Assembly (NCBI GenBank): GCA_900316445.1
Contig: ONCZ01000008.1
Span: 1-64,000 of the forward strand
Length of the DNA: 64,000 nt
DNA from: an uncultured Prevotellaceae bacterium
GTDB lineage: Bacteria; Bacteroidota; Bacteroidia; Bacteroidales; Bacteroidaceae
Reading direction: 5' to 3'
The translations under genes and the position numbers were made by a program. Of this stretch, positions 18,057 through 27,213 are shown piece after piece. The notes under the pieces are model-generated. The model worked only from the letters and a program-made list of their open reading frames with translations. It was not told the DNA's origin and searched no databases. The number at the start of each line of letters is the position of its first letter. Within the stretch, counting starts at the first letter, position 1.

Positions 18057-19485
18057 GAATAAGAGATGTCTTTAAAAATGATAATTCCGGGAATTTGCAT
18101 ATTTTCATTGTTCCAAAAAAGAAAAAAGAACTAATGAGAGTACCTATAATTATTTGATACCAGCTGTTCTCTACAACAAGATGAACGAAATAACTCCCAA
18201 AGAAAATTAGCATAGACATTATTATCGTTGTCTTACTATCTTTCATCTGCATCCAAAAGCCAACGCCAATTAACTTATCTGTATAATATGTATTAACATA
18301 AAGCATTATTAATCCTGAGACAATAGACGAATAACACATAAACAAAAGGCCAAAAGGTATACTAAATACCAAGAATGCTACTCCAATAATTTTCTTTATT
18401 ATCTCCAACTTAAGGAACAAATCTGACCGCCCCTTCACTTGAAGTAAATTCAAATTGATTGCAGCGATTGGATAGAACATCATATTAAAGCATATTGGTA
18501 TTATAAGAGCTGCAGTAAATTCCCATTTCGTACCTAAAAGAACATATACCAATGGATATGCCAGACCTGCCAACAAGCACATTAAAGGAAAAACGATGAA
18601 AGCGGCTAACCTCAAAAACATCCGATAATCATGACGAAGTTTTTCATCATCATTCTGTAACGTACATAACACTGGATATGTCACACGCTGGATAATACCG
18701 CCAATATTTGCTGAAGGTAATTTCGTGATTTTGTCAGCTTGAGTATAATAACCTAAACTTGCAGCGCTAAACACTTTTCCGATAATAAGACCTAATAGAT
18801 TACCATAGATTGTATCAATTAATCCGCTGGCCAGCAATTTTGACCCAAACGCAAACATTTCTCTAAACGACTGCCAGGAGTATTGCCACTTAGGATACCA
18901 ATTTGAATATACCCATAAAAGAATTATGTTTATAGCAGCATTCAGCAACTGCTGCCATACCAGCGTCCATACGCCATAGCCTTGACAAGCCAACCATATA
19001 CCTACTGCACCAGATATAAGCGCAGCAATGAAAGAGGCCTTTGCCTGAGTCTTAAAATTGATTGAGGCAGTATAAATGGCCCTCTGAACGACACCGAAAC
19101 TATTGATGATAACAAGCACACAGAGTACTCGCATCAGGTTGCAAAGCTCAGGTTCCTCATAGAAATCAGAAACCCAAGGGGCTATGATATAGAGAATTAG
19201 ATAGAGAACAGACGAAATCACAATATTGAAGTAGAACACCGTATTGTTATCGACCTCCGTCCTATCCTGTTTCCTAATCAGTGCCTGAGAGAATCCACTA
19301 TCTATAAGCGACTGAGCAACTGCCAAGAAAATCGCCAACATACCTACCAATCCAAAATCTTTCGGATCCAATATACGGGCAATAACAAGCATCACAAGGA
19401 ACTGAACTCCCTGCACGGAGAACCGCTCCACGCTGCTCCAAACCACTCCTTTGACTGTCTTATTCTTTAACGACTCTTCTGTCAT
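18049..19485 (-). CDS. Wzx-like polysaccharide flippase (MATE/MVF fold)
   Basis: 478 residues. The N-terminus TVKGVVWSSVERFSVQGVQF and ARILDPKDFGLVGML are classic for the polysaccharide export flippase family (RfbX/Wzx, WzxC-like). Twelve or more hydrophobic helices follow. It would move the undecaprenyl-linked repeat unit across the inner membrane. The stop overlaps the Wzy-like start by 8 bp, and it begins 9 bp after the luxEC stop, directly coupling the acyl cassette to the export genes. Confidence 0.85.
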   Translation of the reverse strand: MTEESLKNKTVKGVVWSSVERFSVQGVQFLVMLVIARILDPKDFGLVGMLAIFLAVAQSLIDSGFSQALIRKQDRTEVDNNTVFYFNIVISSVLYLILYIIAPWVSDFYEEPELCNLMRVLCVLVIINSFGVVQRAIYTASINFKTQAKASFIAALISGAVGIWLACQGYGVWTLVWQQLLNAAINIILLWVYSNWYPKWQYSWQSFREMFAFGSKLLASGLIDTIYGNLLGLIIGKVFSAASLGYYTQADKITKLPSANIGGIIQRVTYPVLCTLQNDDEKLRHDYRMFLRLAAFIVFPLMCLLAGLAYPLVYVLLGTKWEFTAALIIPICFNMMFYPIAAINLNLLQVKGRSDLFLKLEIIKKIIGVAFLVFSIPFGLLFMCYSSIVSGLIMLYVNTYYTDKLIGVGFWMQMKDSKTTIIMSMLIFFGSYFVHLVVENSWYQIIIGTLISSFFFFGTMKICKFPELSFLKTSLIHE

Positions 19486-19494
19486 TTGGAATAA

Positions 19495-21954
19495 TTACCT
19501 TAAGGGTCCTCCATAGGTATTCCACTTCACCAACCTATCGAACAGGAAAATGCCGTCCCAAGGCATTTCAAAGTTCAACATACGGCCAATCAAAGGCAAA
19601 CGCATTACACCTTGTTTTGTTGCTTCCGTTGCAAACTCGATGGCCTTTTCTGTAGGTGCAGCAATACCAATAGTCTGAGTATTCTCATCAATATATTTCA
19701 GGCTGTCAAAAATGCTCTTAACTTTATGAACAAAGAGCACACGACTATAGACCGGTTTATCAATCTCATCCAAATCGTCAAGCAAAATTGTCCACGACAT
19801 GGTATCACTACCCTTCACGACACCCTTAAAGTCATAAACGCCACGAATAGAGTGAATCTGCGATACTTGTTCTGGTGACATTAGAGGTTTGGGAATCTGA
19901 AGTTCTGTCTTCTGCATCGAGTCACCAACGATGTCTATGAACTCTTCAGGTGACACTACTCCGCCATCCTCTACATAGAGGTTATGAGGAGAAGCGCAAC
20001 CTGTCTGATCGAACACAGAGACATCCACACTTACCTTACGAGCCAACTTCTTAGCCTCCTGAACAGAAGATAGTTCTTCTTTCGCAATAACAGAATAAGA
20101 GAGTTTCGGGCCAAAGATGACTGTCTCTGCATCATAGCGGGCTGGATAACCAGAAACTGTTTCTACAGACTCTCTGCCACCCCAGGCGATACGAACATCC
20201 GCCTGCTTTGACATTTCCTCTCCGAATTTATCAGCATATCGGTTGAAATAAACTACAGCAATGGTTTTTAGAAGGTCATCACCAGTTATGGTATGCCCTA
20301 CTCCAGTTGTATAACTGACCCCCTTGAACTCATTCAGAATATCTGTAAAAACACCATCATCACGAGACGACACCTTCAGCAAATTCACATTCTTAGATAT
20401 GATGCTCTGCACCAAGGCGAACATGCCGAGGATTTGCACATTACCTGCCAGCCAGTGACATACTAAACCGCGTGCATTGGCCTTCAGATAGTGTTTATCG
20501 GAATCAGGGAAAGGTAGGAACTTGTCCATATAGTCGATATTCCCACGCAGTCCCATATTCGCCACTGAACGCAGATGCTTTTCATCACACCATGAAGATA
20601 GGAACAACAAACCCCTATCTTTGATGCGCATCAGTTTGGGATCTGCAGCCCATTTCTTAGCCACTTCACCAATCAATCCTATAATGGCTTCAACTGGCTG
20701 ATTATTCAACCACTCCTGCTGAGTCTTCAAAGAGTTGATTATTTCTTTCAGTTGTGCCAATGGCTCCTCTGCAGTTACAGGATGCTGATGCAAATATATC
20801 TCCAATTTAACGTCTCCTTTCTCCTTTACTCCTGACTCCTGACTCCTTTGAAAGGTCAGTTTCTGAGAAAGAATATCACCGCATCCTCGAACTTCAGCCT
20901 TCTTCATGCGCCCCACGATCTTGAATCGTGTACCAGCACGTCCTTGTGTGCAGCTGTCTGCATCAATGACACCCAAATCATCTGTCAGAACAGCATTTCC
21001 CGGATATGAATGAGGGATGGGCGTGATAAACTCTAACAAACCTTCTTTGCCGGGAGGTAAGATCTCACGAGTGACCGTGTCGCGAACCAAGACTCTCACA
21101 TAACTCGACGTATGCTTCCAACCACACTCACAATCAGGATAGTTCAAGCCCATCTGCTCTGTGAAACCGTAAATATCAATCACATCAGTCGCTTCAATGC
21201 CGAAACATTTGGATAACCTGTCATTAAACAATTCCTTACCGATCTTTTCACTCTCCAGCTTCTTCCAACCGCCAATGTGAATAATCTTAGAGCCCTTAGG
21301 CAATTGAATCTTTACACCGGCCTTCTCGATACTCTGAAGCACATGCTGATAAAGGATATAGGTAAAACCAAAGACCACTACTGGTTTATCTGCCTCCAAT
21401 GCCTTGACATACTCCAGAATACCATCTACATCAAAGTATGACACATTATTCTCATCAGCCTTCAGGAAATAACCGGTCTTATTGGCAAAACGCAGATAGC
21501 CTGTCACGGCAGCAAAACGAGCACCAAGGAGTTTCTTGTAGGAAGACCTCGGGTCGATATCCATAATAAGAAAGGGTTTACGCTCTTTTCCGATAAACTC
21601 TCCAATGACCTTGATCATCGCCTTAGCCTGTCGCTTGGCAGTCTCCTTATCTACGACGATAGTAGATGGTACACCTGAAGTTGCAGAAGACTGCAAGGCC
21701 AATGTGAGGTCCTCTTTAGGAACGGAATTGAGTTTGAATCCCAATTCTTTGAATACACTCACTGACACTGAAGGTATCTCCTCTATCGCAAACGGTTTGT
21801 GAGGGTCAAAGCCCTTTCTATCACAGAACCGTTGATACATCTCATTATGCTCATAATGGAATACACACTCTTCCTGCAAAGCCTGCATAAAGAGAGTTTC
21901 CGCTTCCTGGCTACCGTCATACGGAGCCAGTTCCAATAATTCGTCTGTCTTCAT
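19495..21954 (-). CDS. Fused acyl-protein synthetase (LuxE) and acyl-CoA reductase (LuxC)
   Basis: 819 residues. Residues 1-365 are LuxE-like: LQSSATSGVPSTIVVD is the ATP/acyl-AMP loop, IYGFTEQMG the second adenylation motif, and VGRMKKAEVRGCG places the acyl-accepting Cys at about 358. Residues 385-819 are LuxC-like: LVCHWLAGNVQILGMFALVQ is the nucleotide-binding region and SVFDQTGCASPHNLY holds the catalytic Cys at about 653. Together they would activate an acyl group and reduce it to an aldehyde with NADPH. The linker between domains (RSQESGVKEKG) is encoded by a short tandem repeat. There are no luxAB genes, so this is not bioluminescence. Start overlaps the ligase stop by 4 bp. Confidence 0.85.
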   Translation of the reverse strand: MKTDELLELAPYDGSQEAETLFMQALQEECVFHYEHNEMYQRFCDRKGFDPHKPFAIEEIPSVSVSVFKELGFKLNSVPKEDLTLALQSSATSGVPSTIVVDKETAKRQAKAMIKVIGEFIGKERKPFLIMDIDPRSSYKKLLGARFAAVTGYLRFANKTGYFLKADENNVSYFDVDGILEYVKALEADKPVVVFGFTYILYQHVLQSIEKAGVKIQLPKGSKIIHIGGWKKLESEKIGKELFNDRLSKCFGIEATDVIDIYGFTEQMGLNYPDCECGWKHTSSYVRVLVRDTVTREILPPGKEGLLEFITPIPHSYPGNAVLTDDLGVIDADSCTQGRAGTRFKIVGRMKKAEVRGCGDILSQKLTFQRSQESGVKEKGDVKLEIYLHQHPVTAEEPLAQLKEIINSLKTQQEWLNNQPVEAIIGLIGEVAKKWAADPKLMRIKDRGLLFLSSWCDEKHLRSVANMGLRGNIDYMDKFLPFPDSDKHYLKANARGLVCHWLAGNVQILGMFALVQSIISKNVNLLKVSSRDDGVFTDILNEFKGVSYTTGVGHTITGDDLLKTIAVVYFNRYADKFGEEMSKQADVRIAWGGRESVETVSGYPARYDAETVIFGPKLSYSVIAKEELSSVQEAKKLARKVSVDVSVFDQTGCASPHNLYVEDGGVVSPEEFIDIVGDSMQKTELQIPKPLMSPEQVSQIHSIRGVYDFKGVVKGSDTMSWTILLDDLDEIDKPVYSRVLFVHKVKSIFDSLKYIDENTQTIGIAAPTEKAIEFATEATKQGVMRLPLIGRMLNFEMPWDGIFLFDRLVKWNTYGGPLR
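20815..20855 (-). repeat. 7-base tandem repeat inside luxEC (GGAGTCA type)
   Basis: AGGAGTCAGGAGTCAGGAGT-type tract, in frame, encoding the peptide RSQESGV at the junction of the LuxE and LuxC domains. The same peptide from the same DNA repeat occurs in the LtaS-like gene at 45366-45395. Confidence 0.85.
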
Positions 21955-23396
21955 TTCAACAAAAGTCGCTGCAATTTTCCGTTTTGCGTCTTGGGTAGTT
22001 CCTGGATTACCTCAAAGAACGCAGGGATCTTATATGTTTCAATCTTTTTAAACAAGATCTTCTTCACTTCTTCGAAGTCAACCTCCTTAGAGCACACACA
22101 AAATGCCTTGACGACTTCGCCAAGCACATCATCATGCACACCGACACAGGCAGACTCCTCAATGCCATCAATCTCATTCAGATGTTCCTCCACCTCAATG
22201 GGACTGACTTTCTTACCACCAACATTGATGATTTCTTTCTTGCGGGATACCAAGTAGATATAGCCATCCTCATCGATATGTCCCCAATCACCAGTACGGA
22301 AATAATCACCAAAGAAGTCTTTCTTAAACTCTTCCTTAGGCATACCCCAATAGTCGGAGCACACATGACCACCCTTGACACAGATTTCTCCATCTTCATT
22401 TGTGCCGACAGACTCACCCTGCTCGCTGAAAACGGCTATGTCAGTATTGGGGGATGCCTTACCAGCAGACATCAGATGTTCCTGATCATTATGGAAACTG
22501 ATAAAGGCGCTGCGAGAGGCTTCTGTCAGACCATAGTGCATACAGATATGTGTATTGGGTAACAGGCTCATTAGTTTCTGCTTATTCTCTAGCGGCATAA
22601 AGGCCGAACCTATCTCAATATATTTCAGTTGGTCAGCGAACTGTCCAATCTTTTCTCCACTCATCTTGAGGATATAAGCCCAGCTGGCTGGTACCATGCC
22701 GAAACCTGTCACATGGCAACGTTCCATCTCGCCATAGAACTTCTTCATACTAGCAAAGCTTCCAAGCAACACCAACGTCTCACCCTTAGTGAAAACACAG
22801 CGCAACCGCCCCAAGCCAAATGAATGGCTAATCGGCAAAGCCAACATCTCGACATCATCAGCGCAGTTGCCAATAAATGTATTGATATTATCTGCGGCTG
22901 CCATCTGATTGGCAAACGTCAAGGCCACACCTTTAGGTAATCCTGTCGTACCTGTTGTAAACAATAAATCTGCCACATCATCCTCTTTTGGAAACGTATC
23001 GGTAAATTTATAATTTACTGATAATGAGTATTCGGATTTGCAATCCGAGAAGGGAATGACATCATACTCCCCACGATTTCTCAACTCGCCAACAATCAGC
23101 TTTGGCCTTGCGACATCAACAATGCGTTTCAGCCGTGTCTCATTCGTCTCCGGGTCTATCGGGACACAGATCATCCCAGCCATGTGAGCTCCGAAGTAAG
23201 TATAGACAAAATCAATGTTCTTGCTGGCAGACACGACAACTCTGTCACCTCGTTCAGCATTCTCACTAAACCAGGCGGCTGCCAATTCAATCTCCTTCCA
23301 TAATTGCTCATACGACACCTCTATTGCCCCAGAAATCAAAGCAATCTTCTGAGGTGTCGCCTGAGCATGATTATAAATCAGTTGTTCAATCGTCAT
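21951..23396 (-). CDS. Acyl-AMP ligase (ANL superfamily), likely acyl-ACP loader
   Basis: 481 residues. ANL core motifs in order: LLFTTGTTGLPKGVAL (P-loop, about residue 147), HYGLTEASRSAF, YFRTGDWGHIDEDGYIY, SRKKEIINVGGKKVSP, and the C-terminal PKTQNGKLQRLLLK with the adenylation lysine. The family activates carboxylic acids as acyl-AMP and passes them to CoA or a carrier protein. It begins on the stop of the ACP gene (shared base 23396), so ACP 23396-23629 is the likely acceptor. The substrate acid cannot be told from sequence. Confidence 0.85.
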   Translation of the reverse strand: MTIEQLIYNHAQATPQKIALISGAIEVSYEQLWKEIELAAAWFSENAERGDRVVVSASKNIDFVYTYFGAHMAGMICVPIDPETNETRLKRIVDVARPKLIVGELRNRGEYDVIPFSDCKSEYSLSVNYKFTDTFPKEDDVADLLFTTGTTGLPKGVALTFANQMAAADNINTFIGNCADDVEMLALPISHSFGLGRLRCVFTKGETLVLLGSFASMKKFYGEMERCHVTGFGMVPASWAYILKMSGEKIGQFADQLKYIEIGSAFMPLENKQKLMSLLPNTHICMHYGLTEASRSAFISFHNDQEHLMSAGKASPNTDIAVFSEQGESVGTNEDGEICVKGGHVCSDYWGMPKEEFKKDFFGDYFRTGDWGHIDEDGYIYLVSRKKEIINVGGKKVSPIEVEEHLNEIDGIEESACVGVHDDVLGEVVKAFCVCSKEVDFEEVKKILFKKIETYKIPAFFEVIQELPKTQNGKLQRLLLK

Positions 23397-23629
23397 TAAG
23401 CGAGCTTCTCTTCTACCGCTTTAACAATGTCATTGACGTCCTCCAATTCCATCATCTCTTCCGGCTCGAAGCTGATGTCAAAGGCTTCCTCCACATTCGA
23501 AAGGATGCTCAGATGTCCCATGGAGTCCCATGCAGGGAAATCACCCACCGTGCTGTCACCTGATACTTCACTCTTGTCAACCTCACATGTGGTTGCTACA
23601 ATCTCAATTACTTTTTCTAATGTTTCCAT
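23396..23629 (-). CDS. Acyl carrier protein (second of two in the operon)
   Basis: 77 residues, acidic, with the phosphopantetheine site WDSMGHL (Ser36). A four-helix ACP pattern is readable. It lies between transketolase C-half and the acyl ligase with 5-bp and overlapping spacing, so it is the probable carrier for the ligase and for LuxEC. It differs from the other ACP (29047-29277), whose site reads WSSLIAL. Confidence 0.9.
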   Translation of the reverse strand: METLEKVIEIVATTCEVDKSEVSGDSTVGDFPAWDSMGHLSILSNVEEAFDISFEPEEMMELEDVNDIVKAVEEKLA

Positions 23630-23634
23630 ATTAT

Positions 23635-24594
23635 TTAATTATTTAATTCCTTAATGATACTCTCTCTTATCTTCTCAGGTGCCAAACCAGCCTGCCCCAT
23701 GAGATAGGCATAGCTACCTACTGGCATGAATGTGTCATTTATACCAAGTTTCAGAAGCGTTGGATGCTGAGGATGCGCAGAAAGGAAATCTGCCACAGCA
23801 CTTCCTAACCCACCCATGATGCTATGTTCTTCCAACGTCACTATTAGTTTCTTATCAAGATCTATGGCAGAATAATCTAACGGTTTAACAGTGTGCATAT
23901 TCGTGACAGAAGTCTCTATGCCTTCATCTCTTAACATATTAGCAGCCTTTATGGCTGTCAAAACCATACTGCCAGCCGCAATTATCTGAACATCCTTGCC
24001 TTCCTGTAACCTGATGCCCTCACCAGCTTTAAAGTCATAATCCTGACTATATACCGAAGGAATGCCAGTACCACCATAGAATCTGATATATACGGGACCA
24101 TTATGATCAACAGCAAATTCCATTGCCTTCATTGCCTCCAAGGCATCACACGGAGCCAAGACTGACATTCCCGGGACAGCTCTCATCAAAGCCAGATCCT
24201 CAATAGCATAATGCGTATTACCCATATACTGCAAGGAGAGTCCCGATCCTATACCTATAATTATTATAGGCAGCTTCATATAGCCTGCATACTGGCGTAT
24301 CTGCTCAAAACTGCGCATGGTAATAAAGCACGCCTGTGCAACACAGATGGCCTTGTATCCCTCTTCAACAAGTCCAGCAGCCGTACCAATCATATTCTGC
24401 TCAGCAATTCCCATATTCATAAAATGATCGGGATATGCCGCCTTGAACTTATCCAAACCGGCAGGTGTAGACACATCTGACGACAGTACCATCAGATCAT
24501 CTCTTTCTTTCATCAGATTCATCAGGGAGATACCAAAGGCACTGCCCCCCTGGCCTGCCATAGAAAGCAATTTCACATTTATCTTATTCTCCAT
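23635..24594 (-). CDS. Transketolase, C-terminal subunit (split transketolase)
   Basis: 319 residues equal to the pyrimidine-binding and C-terminal domains of transketolase. Visible motifs: LSSDVSTPAGLDKF, NMGIAEQNMIGTAAGL with the ThDP-activating Glu, and VYIRFYGGTG. Overlaps the N-terminal subunit gene by 11 bp. Split transketolases in biosynthetic clusters usually transfer a two-carbon ketol group rather than serve the pentose phosphate pathway. Placed directly before an ACP. Confidence 0.88.
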   Translation of the reverse strand: MENKINVKLLSMAGQGGSAFGISLMNLMKERDDLMVLSSDVSTPAGLDKFKAAYPDHFMNMGIAEQNMIGTAAGLVEEGYKAICVAQACFITMRSFEQIRQYAGYMKLPIIIIGIGSGLSLQYMGNTHYAIEDLALMRAVPGMSVLAPCDALEAMKAMEFAVDHNGPVYIRFYGGTGIPSVYSQDYDFKAGEGIRLQEGKDVQIIAAGSMVLTAIKAANMLRDEGIETSVTNMHTVKPLDYSAIDLDKKLIVTLEEHSIMGGLGSAVADFLSAHPQHPTLLKLGINDTFMPVGSYAYLMGQAGLAPEKIRESIIKELNN

Positions 24595-25396
24595 CGTATG
24601 CCTCCTTTATCTCGTTGACTGCCTGTTCGTACTTATTTTTACCCAATACGCACTGATGAGATATCTTGTTATTGATCAAAAATGATATCCCATTACCCTT
24701 AATAGTATCAGCAATAATAGCCCTTGGGCCTGTTGGATTCTTAGAAAAGACTTCTATCAGAGCCTCTATCGAATGACCGTCAACAGTATCAGTTGTATAT
24801 CCAAATGACTTCAATTTTGACTCTAGAGGCGAAAGATTCATAATCTCCGAAGTAGGGCCATCCAACTGATAGCCATTCCTGTCGATAATAAGGACAATAT
24901 TATCAAGTCCAAACTGAACAATCGACATAAGGGATTCCCAAACGATGCCTTCGTCCATCTCGCCGTCACCTAAAAGCACATATATTTTATTATCCAGTCC
25001 TTTGAGTTTGCACGCCTTGGCAACTCCGACTGCATAGGAAATACCAAGTCCAAGACTACCTCCTGAGAATTCTATCCCCTTTTCTAAGTTGCGATGAGCA
25101 TGACCATGGAACTGTGTACCATCAGTCTCAAAGGTATTGAGATCTTCTTCGGTCATCAAGCCTTTTTTCCACAAAGCAGTATATAATGCCAATACGCCAT
25201 GACCTTTACTGACTATGATTCTGTCACGACACTCATCCTGCATGGATGGTATATTAGACACAGCATAGAGACTGGTCATTATTTCCATGGCAGAGAAACC
25301 GCCTCCGATATGTGCTCCGAAACTTGTTGTCGCAGCCATATCAAGGGCCTTGAGTTTCATCTCATAGCAATCACGCTTCAATTTCCGTATGTCCAT
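24584..25396 (-). CDS. Transketolase, N-terminal subunit (split transketolase)
   Basis: About 270 residues from the ATG at 25394-25396 (MDIRKLKRDCYEMKLK), 1 bp after the previous stop; an upstream in-frame ATG at 25471 would run back into the SDR gene. The ThDP-binding GDGEMDEGIVWE motif followed by an Asn-containing RNGYQLDG, SKGHGVLALYTAL and EFSGGSLGLGIS define the N-terminal half. It pairs with 23635-24594 to make the active heterodimer. Confidence 0.88.
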   Translation of the reverse strand: MDIRKLKRDCYEMKLKALDMAATTSFGAHIGGGFSAMEIMTSLYAVSNIPSMQDECRDRIIVSKGHGVLALYTALWKKGLMTEEDLNTFETDGTQFHGHAHRNLEKGIEFSGGSLGLGISYAVGVAKACKLKGLDNKIYVLLGDGEMDEGIVWESLMSIVQFGLDNIVLIIDRNGYQLDGPTSEIMNLSPLESKLKSFGYTTDTVDGHSIEALIEVFSKNPTGPRAIIADTIKGNGISFLINNKISHQCVLGKNKYEQAVNEIKEAYDGE

Positions 25397-25397
25397 A

Positions 25398-26144
25398 TTA
25401 CATTCCTCCATCAATTCTAATAACTTGACCGGTGATATAGGAGGCCTCGTCAGAAGCAAGGAAGCTGACAAGGTTTGCCACTTCTTCTGGAGTTCCTTTT
25501 CGTCTTAAATCTGAACGGGAAATCATATCCGACTGATATTTTTCATCCATTTCACCACCCATCTCTGTATCAATGAGTCCTGGTGCGACTGCATTGGCGC
25601 GTATTCCAAATGCAGCCAATTCACAAGCAATTGTCCGTGTAAAGCCAATCATAGCAGCCTTGCTGCTGCCGTAAGCCGTCCAACCGCCCTGATTATCAAG
25701 AGCAGTGACGCTACTCATATTAATGATTGAGCCTTTTTTCTGCTTCATCATTATCTTAGCAGTCAATTGAGTGACAAGAATCTGTGAAAAGAAATTAACC
25801 TGCATCACTTCTTTTACTTTGGTCAAAGAGGTCATCAGTAAAAAACCTCCTGCTGGCATGCCTGCATTGTTCACTAAAATATCTATCGTTCGTTTCTCTT
25901 TATTCAAGTCCTTGAATGCTGCTTTTATACTATCCTCATCTGTCAAATCAAAATACACGAAATCAACAGACACTCCATATTGAGAAGCCCACGAATCTAT
26001 CTCAACCTGAAATGCAGGATTCTCTTTCCGAATAGCACAGATGAGGTTTGCCCCTTCTGAAGCAAATTTCTCTGCCATTGCTTTTCCTATGCCGCGATTA
26101 CATCCAGTAATCATCGCTGTTTTCCCAGCCAGTCTTCCAATCAT
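25398..26144 (-). CDS. FabG-like short-chain dehydrogenase/reductase
   Basis: About 248 residues from the ATG at 26142-26144 (MIGRLAGKTAMITG), giving TAATG coupling with the KAS III gene; a longer start at 26168 would add residues overlapping that gene. TGCNRGIGKAMAE is the cofactor loop, VNNAG follows, INMSSVTALDNQGGW and AYGSSKAAM (YxxxK) are catalytic. Classical SDR, likely a 3-oxoacyl-ACP reductase of the cassette. Partner of the KAS III it is coupled to. Confidence 0.87.
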   Translation of the reverse strand: MIGRLAGKTAMITGCNRGIGKAMAEKFASEGANLICAIRKENPAFQVEIDSWASQYGVSVDFVYFDLTDEDSIKAAFKDLNKEKRTIDILVNNAGMPAGGFLLMTSLTKVKEVMQVNFFSQILVTQLTAKIMMKQKKGSIINMSSVTALDNQGGWTAYGSSKAAMIGFTRTIACELAAFGIRANAVAPGLIDTEMGGEMDEKYQSDMISRSDLRRKGTPEEVANLVSFLASDEASYITGQVIRIDGGM

Positions 26145-27205
26145 TATATTTCTATGACAGGTAAACAAATTATCTTATCTGTAAATACATGTGCCGATCC
26201 CCATGACAAGCCTGATCCAAAACCACACATTACTAATTCATTCTCTCCATCTTGAAGCTTATCACGAATTTGAGAAGTCATGGTAATAGGAATGGTACAG
26301 GAACTGGTATTGCCATAAAAAGGCATGCTATAGGGCACTTTCTCTTCAGCCAGTTTCAATTTCTTACGAATCTTCTCATCGATCATCTTGTTGGCTTGAT
26401 GAATGAGAAGAAAACTGATATCAGGAAGGCTAAACTCAAAATGTTCGGATAGTTCCTTAATACATTTACCTGGCCGAGTGATGGCAAATGAAAATACTGA
26501 CATTCCATCCATGGAGCACTGCATGGCATTACGTTCAACACCTTCATCATACTTCTTTACGACAAGGGATTCTGATGTCGTTGGGTATCTAACACCTACT
26601 TCACGACAAATAATAGCATCCCAACCTGCACCATCACTTCCAAGATTAAACTGCATAGGATGTGTTGTCTCAGGGTTATACTCCAATAATGTAGCAGAAC
26701 CAGCATCACCATGAAGTGGCCATACCGTCTTGTCTAGACTTGACTGGTTTTTTGATGTCATTTCACCTACGCAAAGCAGACAACGTTTCAACTGACCATT
26801 CTGCATCATCGAGGAAGCAACGCTCAATCCATAAACATAGCCCGAACAAGCGAATGGAAGATCTAATGCAACAACTGATGTCTTAAGCCCTAATTTGTGT
26901 TGAAGGATGTTTGCAGTATTAGGACAAATGTAAAAGTCACGGGAGGTTGAGACAAATATGATAAGATCAATACTTTCCCTCTCCCAATCTGACACCTCGA
27001 ACAACTTTTCAGCAGCAGCCTGACACAAATCAGATAACGTTATATCTGCAGGAGCCACATGTGAACTAATGACTCCTGTGACATTAGTAAAGTTCTCAGC
27101 CTCAATATCTGTAAAGAATGGCTGTTCCTTTGCGACCTTTATTTGCTTTGGTACTGCTGTTGCAACTGCCCTAATTTCAACATTATTAATTTCTAAAAAA
27201 GCCAT
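26144..27205 (-). CDS. 3-oxoacyl-ACP synthase III-like enzyme (KAS III, second)
   Basis: 353 residues, normal for KAS III. The Cys-His-Asn triad is complete: Cys120 in ALDLPFACSGYVYGL, His269 in LLIHQANKM, Asn299 in PFYGNTSSCTIP. These enzymes condense an acyl-thioester starter with malonyl-ACP, or act as acyl transferases. It is related to but clearly distinct from the first KAS III (27971-29047). Starts 8 bp after the SDR stop. Presence of two KAS III with two SDRs suggests two chain-building or acyl-transfer steps. Confidence 0.88.
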   Translation of the reverse strand: MAFLEINNVEIRAVATAVPKQIKVAKEQPFFTDIEAENFTNVTGVISSHVAPADITLSDLCQAAAEKLFEVSDWERESIDLIIFVSTSRDFYICPNTANILQHKLGLKTSVVALDLPFACSGYVYGLSVASSMMQNGQLKRCLLCVGEMTSKNQSSLDKTVWPLHGDAGSATLLEYNPETTHPMQFNLGSDGAGWDAIICREVGVRYPTTSESLVVKKYDEGVERNAMQCSMDGMSVFSFAITRPGKCIKELSEHFEFSLPDISFLLIHQANKMIDEKIRKKLKLAEEKVPYSMPFYGNTSSCTIPITMTSQIRDKLQDGENELVMCGFGSGLSWGSAHVFTDKIICLPVIEI

Positions 27206-27213
27206 AATAAGAA

